From Linum tenue (lineage: Eukaryota; Streptophyta; Magnoliopsida; Malpighiales; Linaceae): a stretch of 64,000 nt of DNA. The stretch covers positions 69,379,676-69,443,675 of the forward strand of contig CAMGYJ010000006.1 of assembly GCA_946122785.1 (NCBI GenBank). Direction: 5' to 3'. The notes beneath the pieces were generated by a model. The model was not told the DNA's origin. It saw nothing but the letters and a program-made list of their open reading frames with translations, and made no database searches. The translations under genes and the position numbers were made by a program. Below, one piece after another: positions 11,633-22,500 of this stretch. The first letter of the stretch is position 1. Each line of letters opens with the position of its first letter.

Positions 11633-11953
11633 TCATCTTACTGCTTTTGCAGGTGTTACCGAGAGCTTCCCTCCGATCCTTTAGGCGCTCTTGCCTACCA
11701 ACATAAGTAGGCATTGCCCCTCGTATTTTCGGACGCTATTCCTTGGGTTTTGCTAAGCGCATTACCTTGTCTATCGCTCTATGATACTTGCACCTGTTGA
11801 TCATGCAGGTTCTGCTTCAAGGCGTCTTAAGGAGCCTTTCTCCTAGCGGTTACGGGTCGTGATAGCGGTTTTTTGCCTGGACGGTACCGGCTTTGGCGTT
11901 GCAACCGTTTCTCTTCCAAGACTCGCTTCTATGCACACCTTTCACTCCTTGCT

Positions 11954-13396
11954 ATGGCATCCAATAATTCGCAACCCTCTGCTTCTATGGATGGCGCCTC
12001 CGCTCCTTCTAAAGGGAAGGCTAAGGCTTCTTCAAGCAAAGTCAGAAAGCTGGGTAAGTAGCGCTTTCTTTTCATTTTTAAATTCTTCATGTTAGCACTG
12101 GTTTTTAGGGAATGTTAGTTGATTGGGCAGTGTTTAGAAAGGCTAAGTGGCGGCTTGCCGAGGTCGTCAGTGATGCTGAGGATGATAAGTCAGAACCACA
12201 GACAGAGTTGCTTTCTGAGGATGACATGTCAAGTGTGGAGCTTGAGCCCGCAACGGGCAATTTTCGTGCCACTGACCATCTGGATTACCGCCTTTTGCTG
12301 GGGCGAGGTATGTGGGGTGGGCAGGCGCCTCCCCCTTCCGTCCGTCTTCTCGGCCCCGATAAGCGGCCCAGCATCCAGCGACACCGGGTTCTGTCTTATA
12401 TTCGTGGGTTGGGGTTTCCCACAGATTGGGAGTATGCGCTTCCTGATCCTAATGGGCGGGTCGGTAGCTACCCCGAGGGCTGGTTTACGATTTATTCGGA
12501 ATATTTGAAGTGTGGCCTGAAGTTCCCTCTTGACCCTATTCTATCGGGCATCCTGGAAATGGTTGGGTGCCCCATTAGTTTCTTGTCCCCTTCACTTATT
12601 TTTCATACTTGTGCATTTCGACTTATCTGTAAGCGCCTAGGCTACACCCCTTCCTTTTCCATCTTCCGAAGCATATACAGTTTAGAGCGGGGCAAACATG
12701 GCTGGTCAGCTTTGAAGCGTGACAGCAAGTACCAAGGTCGGGTTTGTAAAGGTTCACCCAAACTCCCCAGGTATTGCTCCTATTTTTTCCTTAAGCCGCG
12801 TTGTGGTACTTGGCATGCTCCGACGGAGGCGCCTCTCTCGACCTTGTGGCGTGAAGGTTTGGTTGAGGAGTGGGCCAAGGATTTTTCCTTAGGGAGGGTT
12901 GAGCGTGAACAGAAGCATCATATTCTTCGGGCGCCCCTGTGGATCTTGCGAGGAAAGGGGAGAGGGCGCGTGCATTAGGAGAGCTCTATGATCACGGTAT
13001 ATTTCTTTAGTAACGATTTTTATTTTAACTCTTTTACTTATGCTATTTGCATAACTCTCCTTTTTGCAGATTTTGACTACTCCAGCTTGGTGAGGATGAT
13101 GAGGAAGGCGCCTGGCACTTCCGGAGTTGGGTCGCAGAAGGTACCTAGCGCTTCTGCTGGGCGTGTGCCTTTCTCATCGGAGCAGGCGCCTGCTGCTACT
13201 GAGGATGCATCTTCTCCTCAGTTATTCCCTCCTCTGAATCCGCGCGACCCTCTCCCCGAGAAGGCCTTGGGGAAGCGCCCTGCTTCCACAGGTTCTCCCG
13301 CTGAGGTGCAAAAGAAGAAGAAGAAAATTGGACTCGGAGGCATTGACAAGATCCTGGCGCCTCACCGCTCTCGGCGTGCTGTGAAACCCAAGGAAC
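11954..13396 (+). pseudogene. Gypsy-type retroelement gag-region ORF (Transposase_28-like), broken and truncated
   Basis: ATG at 11954 opens MASNNSQPSA and runs into a GT-AG intron at about 12054-12118. It continues as a basic and acidic linker and then the block IYSEYLKCGLKFPLDPIL ... RLGYTPSFSIFRSIY (about 12490-12690). This block resembles the plant 'putative gypsy type transposon' domain, whose function is unknown but which is found upstream of gag in plant Ty3 elements. Near 12935 the frame shifts: the expected continuation DLARKGERARALGELYDH is in another frame. A second GT-AG intron (about 13010-13069) leads to DFDYSSLVRMMRKAPG and a lysine run. Similarity ends abruptly at about 13396, and no protease, RT or integrase follows. 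This is a dead 5' fragment. Confidence 0.7.
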
Positions 13397-13549
13397 TTTC
13401 AATAAACTCGTTCTCATATCATATAAATATCAATAGCCCGATTTAGTATTGTTGCATTTTAGTTAAAAAAAGTTCTAAATAACTTAGATATTACACAACT
13501 AAATTTTTTATAGATTACCATTTCTCACCATCAATCATAATAATGGAAT
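13397..13549. other. AT-rich flank between retroelement and MULE
   Basis: Short AT-rich unique sequence. Its continuation resumes at 15193 on the other side of the MULE insertion. Confidence 0.6.
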
Positions 13550-13829
13550 GGGTAAATACTATTTTTAGCCAAATCTTTTCCACATTCCGTAATATTAGCC
13601 AAAACTATCATAATACGAATTATTAGCCAAACGTTAATTATCCGTTACCATCTCCTTTAAAATTGCAGACTAGGCACGACAATGCTGAGTTGGCATCCAT
13701 GTGGCGACCAATTTCGGTTCTAATTTAAAACCTAAAAAATAACGATTTAGAAAAAGAAAAGAAAAATAAACCCCCTCGGTCTCGACTTACCACCTCCCTC
13801 CTTCGGTCTCTTCCCTATTCCCTCATCTC

Positions 13830-14270
13830 TAGGGGTGGCTATTTGGACCGGGACCGGATGAAAAACCGGAAACCGGACCGTATAACCCGGACCGAGACCG
13901 GACCGGGACCGGATAGTAAACAATCCAATCCAATATTTGGGCTTAGATTTGAGGTAAAAAACTGGATAAGACCGGATAAGAGAGCTCAACACCCAAAACT
14001 TAAGGATAATTTGCATAAACGGTCACAAACCTTTGCACTTAGTACAAAACTTAACCAACTCCTCACCCTTTTAGGCCTTAGGCCACTCAAATTCCCACAA
14101 TCTCAATATAAAATCAAGACCGAATTGGGACCGGACCGGGTCAAGACCGGACCGGATCAAGACCGGACTGTATCCAATCCAATCTTCGGTCCTTATATTT
14201 TAAAAAAAACCGGACTGGACCGGATCAATTTGGGCCAATTTAACCGGACCGGACCGTATAGCCACCCCTA
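13830..14270. mobile_element. Non-autonomous hAT nested in the MULE, 441 bp
   Basis: Ends are TAGGGGTGGCTAT (13830) and ATAGCCACCCCTA (14270), a perfect 13-bp inverted repeat, with exact 8-bp TSD CTCATCTC (13822-13829 and 14271-14278). Subterminal regions are arrays of ACCGGACCGG-type motifs. These generate a spurious plus-strand frame rich in Arg-Asp-Pro. Insertion is younger than the MULE. Confidence 0.95.
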
Positions 14271-14950
14271 CTCATCTCCACCCGACGATCTCCCTCCACC
14301 ATTTCCAGCAGGCGAGGCAGCAAAATCTGTCGTCGCCTATTAAACCACCACGATCGTTGCGCCTCACTGATTCCAGAAGTCTAACGTCGCCATCCATCTC
14401 TGTGTTTCGAAGCACCGCGATCGACGCCCGATTGAGAAGCCAACTGAAGACGAAGAGAGAGGGACGGTTCAATTGGAGTCCAATCTTTGGCCGAGAAATC
14501 TTCAAGCAAGGTAAGGTTGATCCAGTTTTTCGATTCGAACTCTATCCCTTTCGAAATTTTTGGTTTGAGTACACAATCCTTTCTTCCTAATCGAACCCTT
14601 TCTGTAATTTTAGGGTTTCTCAATTTGCGAAGAGTGGAGAATTTACAGGGATTGAGAATCGATAAGTTCAATTAAGTTTCTTAGATGGAGAATCGAAAAC
14701 CGAACCCAAATCATGCCTCGATTTGCTTTTTGTTTCTTGGGTGCTTCTGGTGCATCTTGGTTCTCGATGTTGGCCATTTTATCGTCTTCTGGTTCCGTAT
14801 GCAGATGCCGAAGGGAAGAGACGACTACGACGAGGCTCAACGATGACGGCAGCGAGGCTCAATGACGACGGCCCGATGCTCAACTACGGCGGCGGCGAAG
14901 CTTTGCACGGCGGCGACGAGGGCAGAAAATGGATTCGTGCGTTTTAAAGA
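14271..14950 (+). pseudogene. Captured 5'UTR/exon-intron-like DNA inside the MULE
   Basis: The segment looks like the start of a plant gene. A CT-rich leader runs up to ATCTTCAAGCAAG, followed by a canonical donor GTAAGG at 14511 and a T-rich tract ending TTTTAG near 14613, then a GC-rich stretch with CGGCGGCGGCGAAG near 14890. No continuous protein emerges in any frame and I recognise no family. I infer a captured, decayed 5' gene end. Confidence 0.45.
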
Positions 14951-15192
14951 GAAGAGGAGGAATTAAAAATTAAAAGCAAAAAAATAATAAAAGACCAAAT
15001 TTTAATGTTATCATACGTGGAAGCTGACGTGTTTGCTTAGTTGGACCACCGTTAACAAAAAAATTAGCGGTAACGGAATTAATGCTAATATTTCGCAACG
15101 TCAATTAACATTTGGTTAATAATTAGTATTACGATAGTTTTGGCTAATATTACAAAGATTTGGCTAAAAAATATTATTTACACTAATGGAAT

Positions 15193-16392
15193 CCTTAATT
15201 TCAAGAAAGAGAATGAAAATGGTACAAAAAATAATATTTGTGATGCAAGGACTTTCGATCTGGACCTCTCCCTAATCATGGAAAAGCTCCATTGGAATTG
15301 GAAGGTCAATCAATTGCACATGCACTTATGCCAAAGGACTTAAATATATTTTGCCTTTACAAGTTGTGGAGAGGTGTACAAGTGTTCATGAATATACCTC
15401 GAGATAAAACACCACCCCCACAACTTCTACCTGCTGAAAGGGGAGGAGTTACGGTGCTAATTGTACAAGAGTTAGCACCGTCCTAACCAAGGGTTAGTAG
15501 TGATTTACCTTAGATGTTGTATTGATTTTATAATAATCCGTAGCGATTTCGTTGTTTTTAGTAGCGTTTTTTGCTAGTTATCACGGTGCTAACCCCTATA
15601 AGGGTTAGCACCTAATCCCATCCCTGTTAATAATTAGCCATCGCTTTGCATCACATTCCACGCTTCCAATCAATTAAATATTAACCCACTTGTACCAATG
15701 CTGATGTCTCACTCACTCTCAACATACCCCTAATTAATTAATCCAACCCCATAATCTTCTGATTAATCATACAAAAATGTCGGCATCGCCCAAATAATAA
15801 CCCCATTTGCAACGTGACGTTATTAGACAGTAGCCAGAATGATAATCATCTTAAATCTTTATTTTATTAATAACATTCTTTTTTTCTTCTTCTTCTTTAA
15901 TGGTGGTGTTACATATGGTAGAATAACAAATTCCTCTGAAAATGAATCCCCTCCTCTAAAAACTTTCACCACCCCAAAAGGGTAAAAAGAATTTTATAAT
16001 AAATTAACCTACCTCTATAAAGAATACAACCCCTCAATTCCTAGCTAATTTCGTCTCCAACGATGGACGGGCCATCTAACATCACTAATAATTTAATAAT
16101 TAATTAATAACCTCGGGTAGCGCCTGCCTATCAGTTTTGACGGGCCAACTTAGTTCGCTTTCCCATTAGCGAGTCCACCTCCCCGTCAGCCCAACGGGCC
16201 CACGGCCCATTTCAGTGGTGTCCTACGTGGCCCTCACATGCCGTAGGCCCCACACCACCATGTTATTGGTTTCTCCATGGCGGCATGGGTCACGGGCCAT
16301 TTCTCCCATAATCCCCGACCCATCAGCCAACCCGCCCGGCCGACCCATGTGATCCAGTATTAAAAACAAAAACAAAAACAAAAAAAGGGTTT
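15193..16392. other. Intergenic, 3' flank of the thaumatin-like gene
   Basis: Contains the small hairpin-ended repeat at 15452-15612 and otherwise AT-rich sequence. Region 16120-16390 is the 3' flank of the minus-strand thaumatin-like gene. It includes a (GTTTTT)n run at about 16360-16387 on the minus strand, just 3' of the stop codon. No other gene is visible. Confidence 0.5.
15452..15612. repeat. 161-bp hairpin-ended element
   Basis: Each end is itself a hairpin. On the left, CGGTGCTAA and TTAGCACCG surround a palindromic loop TTGTACAA. On the right, GGTGCTAACCC and GGGTTAGCACC surround CTATAA. Together the outer GGTGCTAA / TTAGCACC units also form terminal inverted repeats. The interior is AT-rich. 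It may be a small foldback MITE, but I find no clear TSD. Confidence 0.5.
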
Positions 16393-17809
16393 TCAGAAGA
16401 ACTGCATCAACCGCCATACGGCCAATGTGATGCTGACGGCAGTACCCACGTGGGTACACGTGGTCGCCGCACCGCCGTTGTTGGCCAACTCCCCGCCTTC
16501 GTACACCATCGAGCCGTCAACAAACGGCGAACTGCCCCTCCCGTCGTTTCCGCCAGCCGCGGTCCCCGGAGGCGGCGGCGATGTCATCGTCGTCGTTCCC
16601 TGGTTCTGACCCTGCGACGCCTTTTGACTGTCCAATAAAAATAAACAACTCCGTCAGTGGCCGTTATGTATAGCAATTAAGTATTCAATTACTTTATTAT
16701 ACGTACGTATACAGATCCGGAAACCGAGGCGGGAGGAGCTTCCGTTTCAGCTACGGATCTGTATCTGTATTTGTTTAATTTTAGATAATACTTAATGCAC
16801 TAAATAAAAAAATTGCGGTTTTCACTTTCCTAATTTCTCAACCGGGCCGAAACCCGACCCGAATTCTTATGTCGGCGTACAATTCACTTCATTTTCACGT
16901 TTTTCTAAGCAGACAGCGGTAACAATTACGGCGGTAAAAAGATAAATAAAAAATGCTGGGCCGGCAAACGTTCGTTTTCCCAGGCTTTTTCAACGGGTGG
17001 AAACGGTGAAAAATGGACGGCAAGCTGTAATTTTTTTTTTATTATTACCTGGTGCTGGGAGTGGGACAGAAGGTGATGGCGTAATCGGCGGAGGAGCAAG
17101 TGAAAGTGCTGGTCTTGTCATCGTACGCGTAGCTGTAAGCGCGTGGGCAGGCGTTCTTGAAAGCGAGCGAATACGACGTCGGCTTGCAGGTGTCGGGGGT
17201 CGCGTAAGCCCCATCGCAGCAGTACTGCGGCTGGCGGAAGGCCTCGCACGCGCTCTTGCACGCGACGCCCTCTCCAGCCTCGGAGACGACCTTGAGATCA
17301 GAAGGACACGCGCCGTTCAGATCGACCACGCAGCCGGTGCTGGAGCAGTTCTGTCCCGACCCGCCCTGCGGCGAGACGAGGACGGGGAGGTTGTAGCCGT
17401 CGACGAGGCTGACGTCGAAGAAGTCCTGGCCGCCGTAGCCGTCGAGCTTGAATTCGGCGAGCGTGGCGGGGGGAGCGGCGCCGGCGCCGGAGCACTCGAC
17501 CTTGCCGGAGCCGCAGTCGCCGGTGATGCAGGAGAATTTTCCCGTGGAGTCCTCGGAGCAGTGGGTCCGGCCCCAGAGGCGGCCGCCCCAGGAGGCCGGC
17601 GGGGAGATGGTCCGTGTCTCACCCTTCTGGAGCGCGAATCCGGTGGTGGGCAGCGGCGCCACGTCGGCGTTGGAGAGAATGCCCGGCCAAACCGTGTAGT
17701 CGCACTGGTTGGTGATCGTGAAGGTCGTGGAAACGACGCCGATTGGGAAGAAATTAGCAGTACCCAAGATGAAGAGGAGTAGCAATTGAGGAATTAGAGG
17801 AGCCGCCAT
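16393..17809 (-). CDS. GPI-anchored thaumatin-like protein (PR-5 family), two exons
   Basis: Exons 17049-17809 and 16393-16627 join across a GT-AG intron (16628-17048) to give 331 residues. A signal peptide (about 1-28, LLLLFILGTA core) is followed by a thaumatin domain with exactly 16 cysteines and the family signature GKFSCITGDCGSGKVEC. The acidic-cleft residues are visible (GRTHC, AEFKLDG, DFFDVSLVDGYN). Exon 2 adds a Ser/Pro/Gly-rich linker and ends in a hydrophobic tail (VGTAVSITLAVW), as in GPI-anchored members, so it likely sits on the plasma membrane/cell wall face. Family members are linked to defence and beta-glucan binding; the specific role here is unknown. If the intron is retained, translation stops two codons past the splice site (...PSTR), giving a 254-residue secreted form. 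The start at 17809 is the only ATG placing a signal peptide before the domain. Confidence 0.93.
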
Positions 17810-17989
17810 TGAATCTATGGAAAAGAAGAATAAGAGTTGAAATAAGATTTTTTTGGAGTTGGGAATGACAGAGGAAGAAGTTGAAGGAAGGGCGGCAGAT
17901 TAATGGCGGAGAGATCTTCTTCCTCTGTAAGAAAGCAGGGAAGGGAGCTGAATGGGGAAGATTTTAGGAAAGAGAGGGAGCGAGTGGTG

Positions 17990-17997
17990 TATTTATA
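17990..17997 (-). promoter_or_regulatory. TATA box of the thaumatin-like gene, abutted by a MITE
   Basis: TATAAATA on the minus strand lies about 180 bp before the ATG, a normal distance with a CT-rich 5'UTR. Its first T belongs to the 3-bp target duplication of the MITE at 18000-18427, so the element sits directly upstream of the TATA box. Confidence 0.75.
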
Positions 17998-17999
17998 GA

Positions 18000-18427
18000 C
18001 AGCCTGTTTGGATGGACAAAAAACTCAGGAATTGGAATTCCATTTCCAATTCTATTTCATTATTTCAGGTTTGGTATGGTAAGAAGGTTGGGAAATGAAT
18101 TACATTTGACTAAAATATTGGAAATTAGAATTCCTATCAAAAGTGATAGGAATTGGGTTTATGGAGATGGAATTAGTGGGATCCATTCATATTTATTATT
18201 ATTTTATAATTTCACTATCTTATTTCTCTCTTTCTCTCTCATCCATATTTCATTTCCCAAGATAAAAAAATCTACTAAATCATTAATGATTGTTAAAGAA
18301 TACAATTCATTTCCATAGTTGTTGGAATTATGCCAAACACAAATATTGGAAATGGAATTCCATAAAAGTTAGAATTGGGAATGGAAATCCATTTCCATTT
18401 CTTATGGAATTGTATCCAAACAGGCTG
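18000..18427. mobile_element. Tourist/Harbinger-like MITE in the thaumatin-like promoter, 428 bp
   Basis: Terminal inverted repeats CAGCCTGTTTGGAT (18000) and ATCCAAACAGGCTG (18427) are perfect. They are flanked by AGA on both sides (17997-17999 and 18428-18430), a 3-bp TSD, although classic Harbinger TSDs are TWA. Internal sequence is AT-rich with repeated GGAATT/AATTCC motifs that could fold. No coding capacity. Confidence 0.85.
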
Positions 18428-18765
18428 AGAAGGAATTTTGATGACGTTGGGCTTTGGGGCCCAATAAGTTGCTGAGTTGGCACCTTGATTTTCTGACCAG
18501 GAGGAGGGAGTTATTTGCTGGATTATTTACCGTTGGATCTCTGACAAAGCAAAGCTGACAAACTCACTCCATGATATATTTAACTTTTACTCACTGCATG
18601 TTAATGAGAAGTTAGAACTTAATGTCTCCGCTAATGATCCATTAGTAAATTCCTTAATGAACATTGATCCTTCATATCTCTACTTCATTCACAAAAGTTT
18701 TGTGATAGATATTTCTCTAAAAAAAAAGATAGATACGACAATATAAAAAATATTAGTATGGTAAG

Positions 18766-19501
18766 TAGGGATGGCAATCAAACCCATGTTCACGGGTATC
18801 CGACCACCCCCAACCCAGTTAATACGGGGAATCCCCGCTTTGACCGGGTATGGGGCGGGTATGGGTAAAACCCGCAAAATGTTTGATGGGTATGGGGCGG
18901 GTATGGTTTTAGACTCCCCGCCCCATACCCATACCCGCCCCACCAAGAATATTTGTTCACATATAAAAAATACATGAATCAAATAGTAATCTATCAATGA
19001 TAGTGAGGGTAACTCAACAAAATAATTAGTAGAAATGCAATTGAGTTGCCTCCCAAATCAAAACCTAATTCTTTTTCCTCAACTCTCCCTTCATTCTTTC
19101 ACTTTTTCCTCGTGTTAGCAAGATTATATTAGTTAATTATTGCTTAGTATATGAATTAGAGTTAGGGAATAATGATTTGGATTACATTGTACTCTATTTA
19201 TGGATTAAGGGATGTTTTACGATAAGATGCTTTGAACCATATTAAGAATCATTGTCACTTTGTCGACTTCATGATATAGTAGGTGCGTTTAATGTTATAA
19301 TTGAAAATTTACATGTAAAATTTTAGGTATTATAATGTTGGATGTACGGGGCGGGTATTTCTCATGGGTACCTGAAACCCACGGGTATGAGGATGGGTTT
19401 GCAAAATCTTCCCCCGCATGAATATGGGGCGGGTATGGGTTTGGATATTTGAAAGCGGGGACGGGGAAGGTTTTGGCAAACCCGCCCCATTAACATCCCT
19501 A
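18766..19501. mobile_element. Non-autonomous hAT element, 736 bp
   Basis: Ends are TAGGGATGGCAAT (18766) and TTAACATCCCTA (19501) with exact 8-bp TSD ATGGTAAG (18758-18765 and 19502-19509). Subterminal regions repeat GGGGCGGGTATGGG and its complement; the centre is AT-rich. Two decayed relatives lie at about 28020-28695 and 43880-44565. Confidence 0.93.
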
Positions 19502-22500
19502 ATGGTAAGACTATAAAATAGAAATAAATTATTAGCAGTGGGAAGGAAAAAAACATGCCTAGGGTTCATAATTAAAAGGTACCCAATAATACCTGTAAAA
19601 AAAAAGGTATCCAATAATAGATGGATAGTAGTTGGATTAGCAATTAAACAGGCCAGTGAAATTGGGTGCATGTTGTGGGGTACACAGTCACTTTGGGGAG
19701 ACAATTTACCTCATAATCTTGCTGGGTGATGGGCACTGGTCTGTGATGGTGCCATTTCAACAACTAGGCACATTATCATCAATTAATATTAATTATAATT
19801 ATAATTGATTCCGACTACTCACATATTCGCAATGTCATCACAACTACTCATGTATTCGCAACTGAAATTGACAAAACTTATTTGATCTGAATTCATATCT
19901 TTCTTGTTACTTATCCCACCTGCTTAACTTGAACCAACTGCATACAATATACTAGATTCGCACATCAGATACAGAACAATTTTACCAAAGATATAAGCAA
20001 ATAGCATATCAATTAATAATGCTGATACTTTCGTCCAAAGCGTAATGATCTTTTTTTCCCCACAAGAGTACTTGAGCAACCCTTGTGTATCAAGTGTCCA
20101 ATTTTGGTCAACACGTCCATTTCTTGCGAAGAAGCAACACATTGATTATTCTAAACCAGCAATTGAAGTGAATTCCCCACCAGCACTACCAAATATTGGT
20201 ATTCTTCCGGGAGGGGGTGGTTCAATTTCAATATATTATCTTTGAAGAATGGAATAAAGTACACAAAACTAAATTGTGGGAGCTAGCAAGCTAGGGATAC
20301 TGGATAAGTCATATTTGGTTAGCTTTTTACAAAGAAAGAAGAAACAAATCCCCCACGTTTCCCCTAAGAACGTCAAACCCTTTCGATTGCCAATTCTCCA
20401 AGTCAGTTGACCTGTCCTTCTAACAACGAAGAAATTTTTGCATACAATCAACCTTATACTATTACATAAACCTGTAGAGAAAAACCTAATTTTTTTTTCT
20501 AAAATATAAATACTAGTTCATTAAACAAAGACTATAGTGGATGCTAAATCAACGAGGTGTTGGTATTGACGTTACAATACATACTGACGTTGATCTTGAC
20601 TCCATCTCGATTCTCGAACAAGCTTGTCACCTTATAAATTTGTACGAAACTTGTTACCCAATAAGGTGAATGGAGAAACTGTCTTGAAATATGTACATAT
20701 TAACTGAACCAAGTAAGTTAGATGTGATTGTTTAACTCGTGAGTTCCTCTCTAATTCATAGTTAGTTGAAATAGTCTTATTCACTAAACAGTGTTTCGTA
20801 GCATCAAACTTTCTGGACAGGATAATTAAGGGAATAAGGGTACGTAGGTTAACTTAACTGCTCCCTGCCTTTCAAAGTGGATCAACGGCCTGTTATATAT
20901 CTTCGAATTTAGGCTATAATCATTGACTTTCTCTCTTTCAAATGAAAGGCAATCAAATCATTTTTAGCTGGCCTGGGTGGGTTTGCACTTTGCCCTGAAT
21001 TTAGACTCAACCTGAAAGCAACCGGCCAAGGCCTTTCTTGCGATTGTCAAACAAGCATCACCCGTTTCCTGCAAATATCTTTATGCATGAGGACGATTCG
21101 ATAATATCCCAAGAAATTCCGACCAACAAAATATCTTTGGGATTGATTCCCCAACTTATTATGATCGAGAGAGAGATGCTGGTTGGGACATGTATATTTG
21201 AACACCTTTTAATTACCTCTCAATTTAATGGATTGTGAACGTGGAATTCTCCCAACCCTAAAATAAAATAGTTATTTTTTCACCATCCTACGATTTGAAA
21301 TTTGTCAAGAACTAATTGATACTCATAACTCAAGTCGTTGAGAGAGATTCAATGATGAGTTATATATCATTTACTAACACAATTACACAACCCCTCAAAC
21401 GAAAGGCATTCATATAGGCTTAAAGATTGGACTAGTCTAGACACCATGTGCATAATATAACATATGAAGGTCACTTTAATTTGAATAGAGGATCTCCCGG
21501 TCGTCACGGAAGGCTCTTTCTACTATGTGAAAGTTTCGAGTCTTGTGAAAATACCCTTTCTCTTCTGCTTAGGAAGAAGAAAGAGGAAGGATGAGCCATG
21601 TAGGGTTTTGGAAATTCGGCTCTCTGGCCTTTTCCATTGGTTTCCTTAGCTGAATTGTGTACTGCTGAGGTAAGCTGCTGTGCCATCCCCATCCAGGTCA
21701 CTGATCTTCACAAATTTGAGAAAGTAAAATGGTGTATATGGAAACAGTTATATTTTGATATCACAATTAGCAGATTTATGACAAGGCGGCTAAACTGTAG
21801 AGACCGTTGAAGAGTTGAAGGTGCCAAGGAAGAGAGAGATTGTTGTGAATTGGGCTGCTGGATCTGTTTAACCGTTATTCCTTGGCGGCTGGCTAGTGGT
21901 TAATTAATAGTCCAATTGGCAAAGAACTGATATAGATGTGCTCCACCTGGATATGCCGGCAGTTTTGGATCTTGGCTCGGTCAAAAAACAACAGAAGAAA
22001 TCAAGAAACAGATTTATGTTTGTGGAGATTATTCAATTGGTAAACAGTTATTTTGTGTGCAAATGGTCAAACGAGATTAAGAAAAGTATGTCACTGTAAT
22101 CTGTATTAATAATTCAGGGATTTTAAGAGTAATGTGTCAGGCACGAATCAATGATTTTTCCTTATTCTTCCTTTGCCAAGTATCTATATGAGGTTTATTG
22201 ATATTTGTTAATTCATTTGTGTCGATATCTCGTTTGAAAGATTTAGTAAACTTATGGTAGCTGATAAATCAGTACGAGGTGGGTACATCTAACGAAAATA
22301 TTCTTATTACCTTAACACAAAACTGATGAATAAAACTTAAAATATAAATATACACTCACATTAGTTAATGAGAAACTCATTCATATACTCACAACTAATT
22401 AACTAATACTTCAAAACATCTATATATAATATATAAAGAAGAAGGGAATTAAAAAACACATCAACAAACAAACAACTGCATAAGAATATAATTGTGGAAA

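Larger units (their letters stand above)
13550..15183. mobile_element. Pack-type MULE with long TIRs
   Basis: Exact 9-bp TSD TAATGGAAT (13541-13549 and 15184-15192). TIRs begin GGGTAAATACTATTTTT and, on the complementary end, GTGTAAATAATATTTTT. They stay recognisably similar for about 200 bp, with shared blocks such as GCCAAAACTATC and CCGTTACC. No transposase is encoded. The interior carries gene-like DNA (next entry) and a nested hAT. Long TIRs plus 9-bp TSD define a Mutator-like element. Confidence 0.9.

Noticed and set aside
13843..14343. 166-residue plus-strand frame rich in Arg-Asp-Pro-Gly
   Set aside because: Generated by the ACCGG subterminal arrays of the nested hAT and crossing its boundary. 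Not a gene.
16997..17782. Long plus-strand frame of 261 residues opposite the thaumatin-like exon
   Set aside because: It is the antisense of a GC-rich exon with biased third positions. It shows no domain, whereas the minus strand has the full cysteine pattern and signature.
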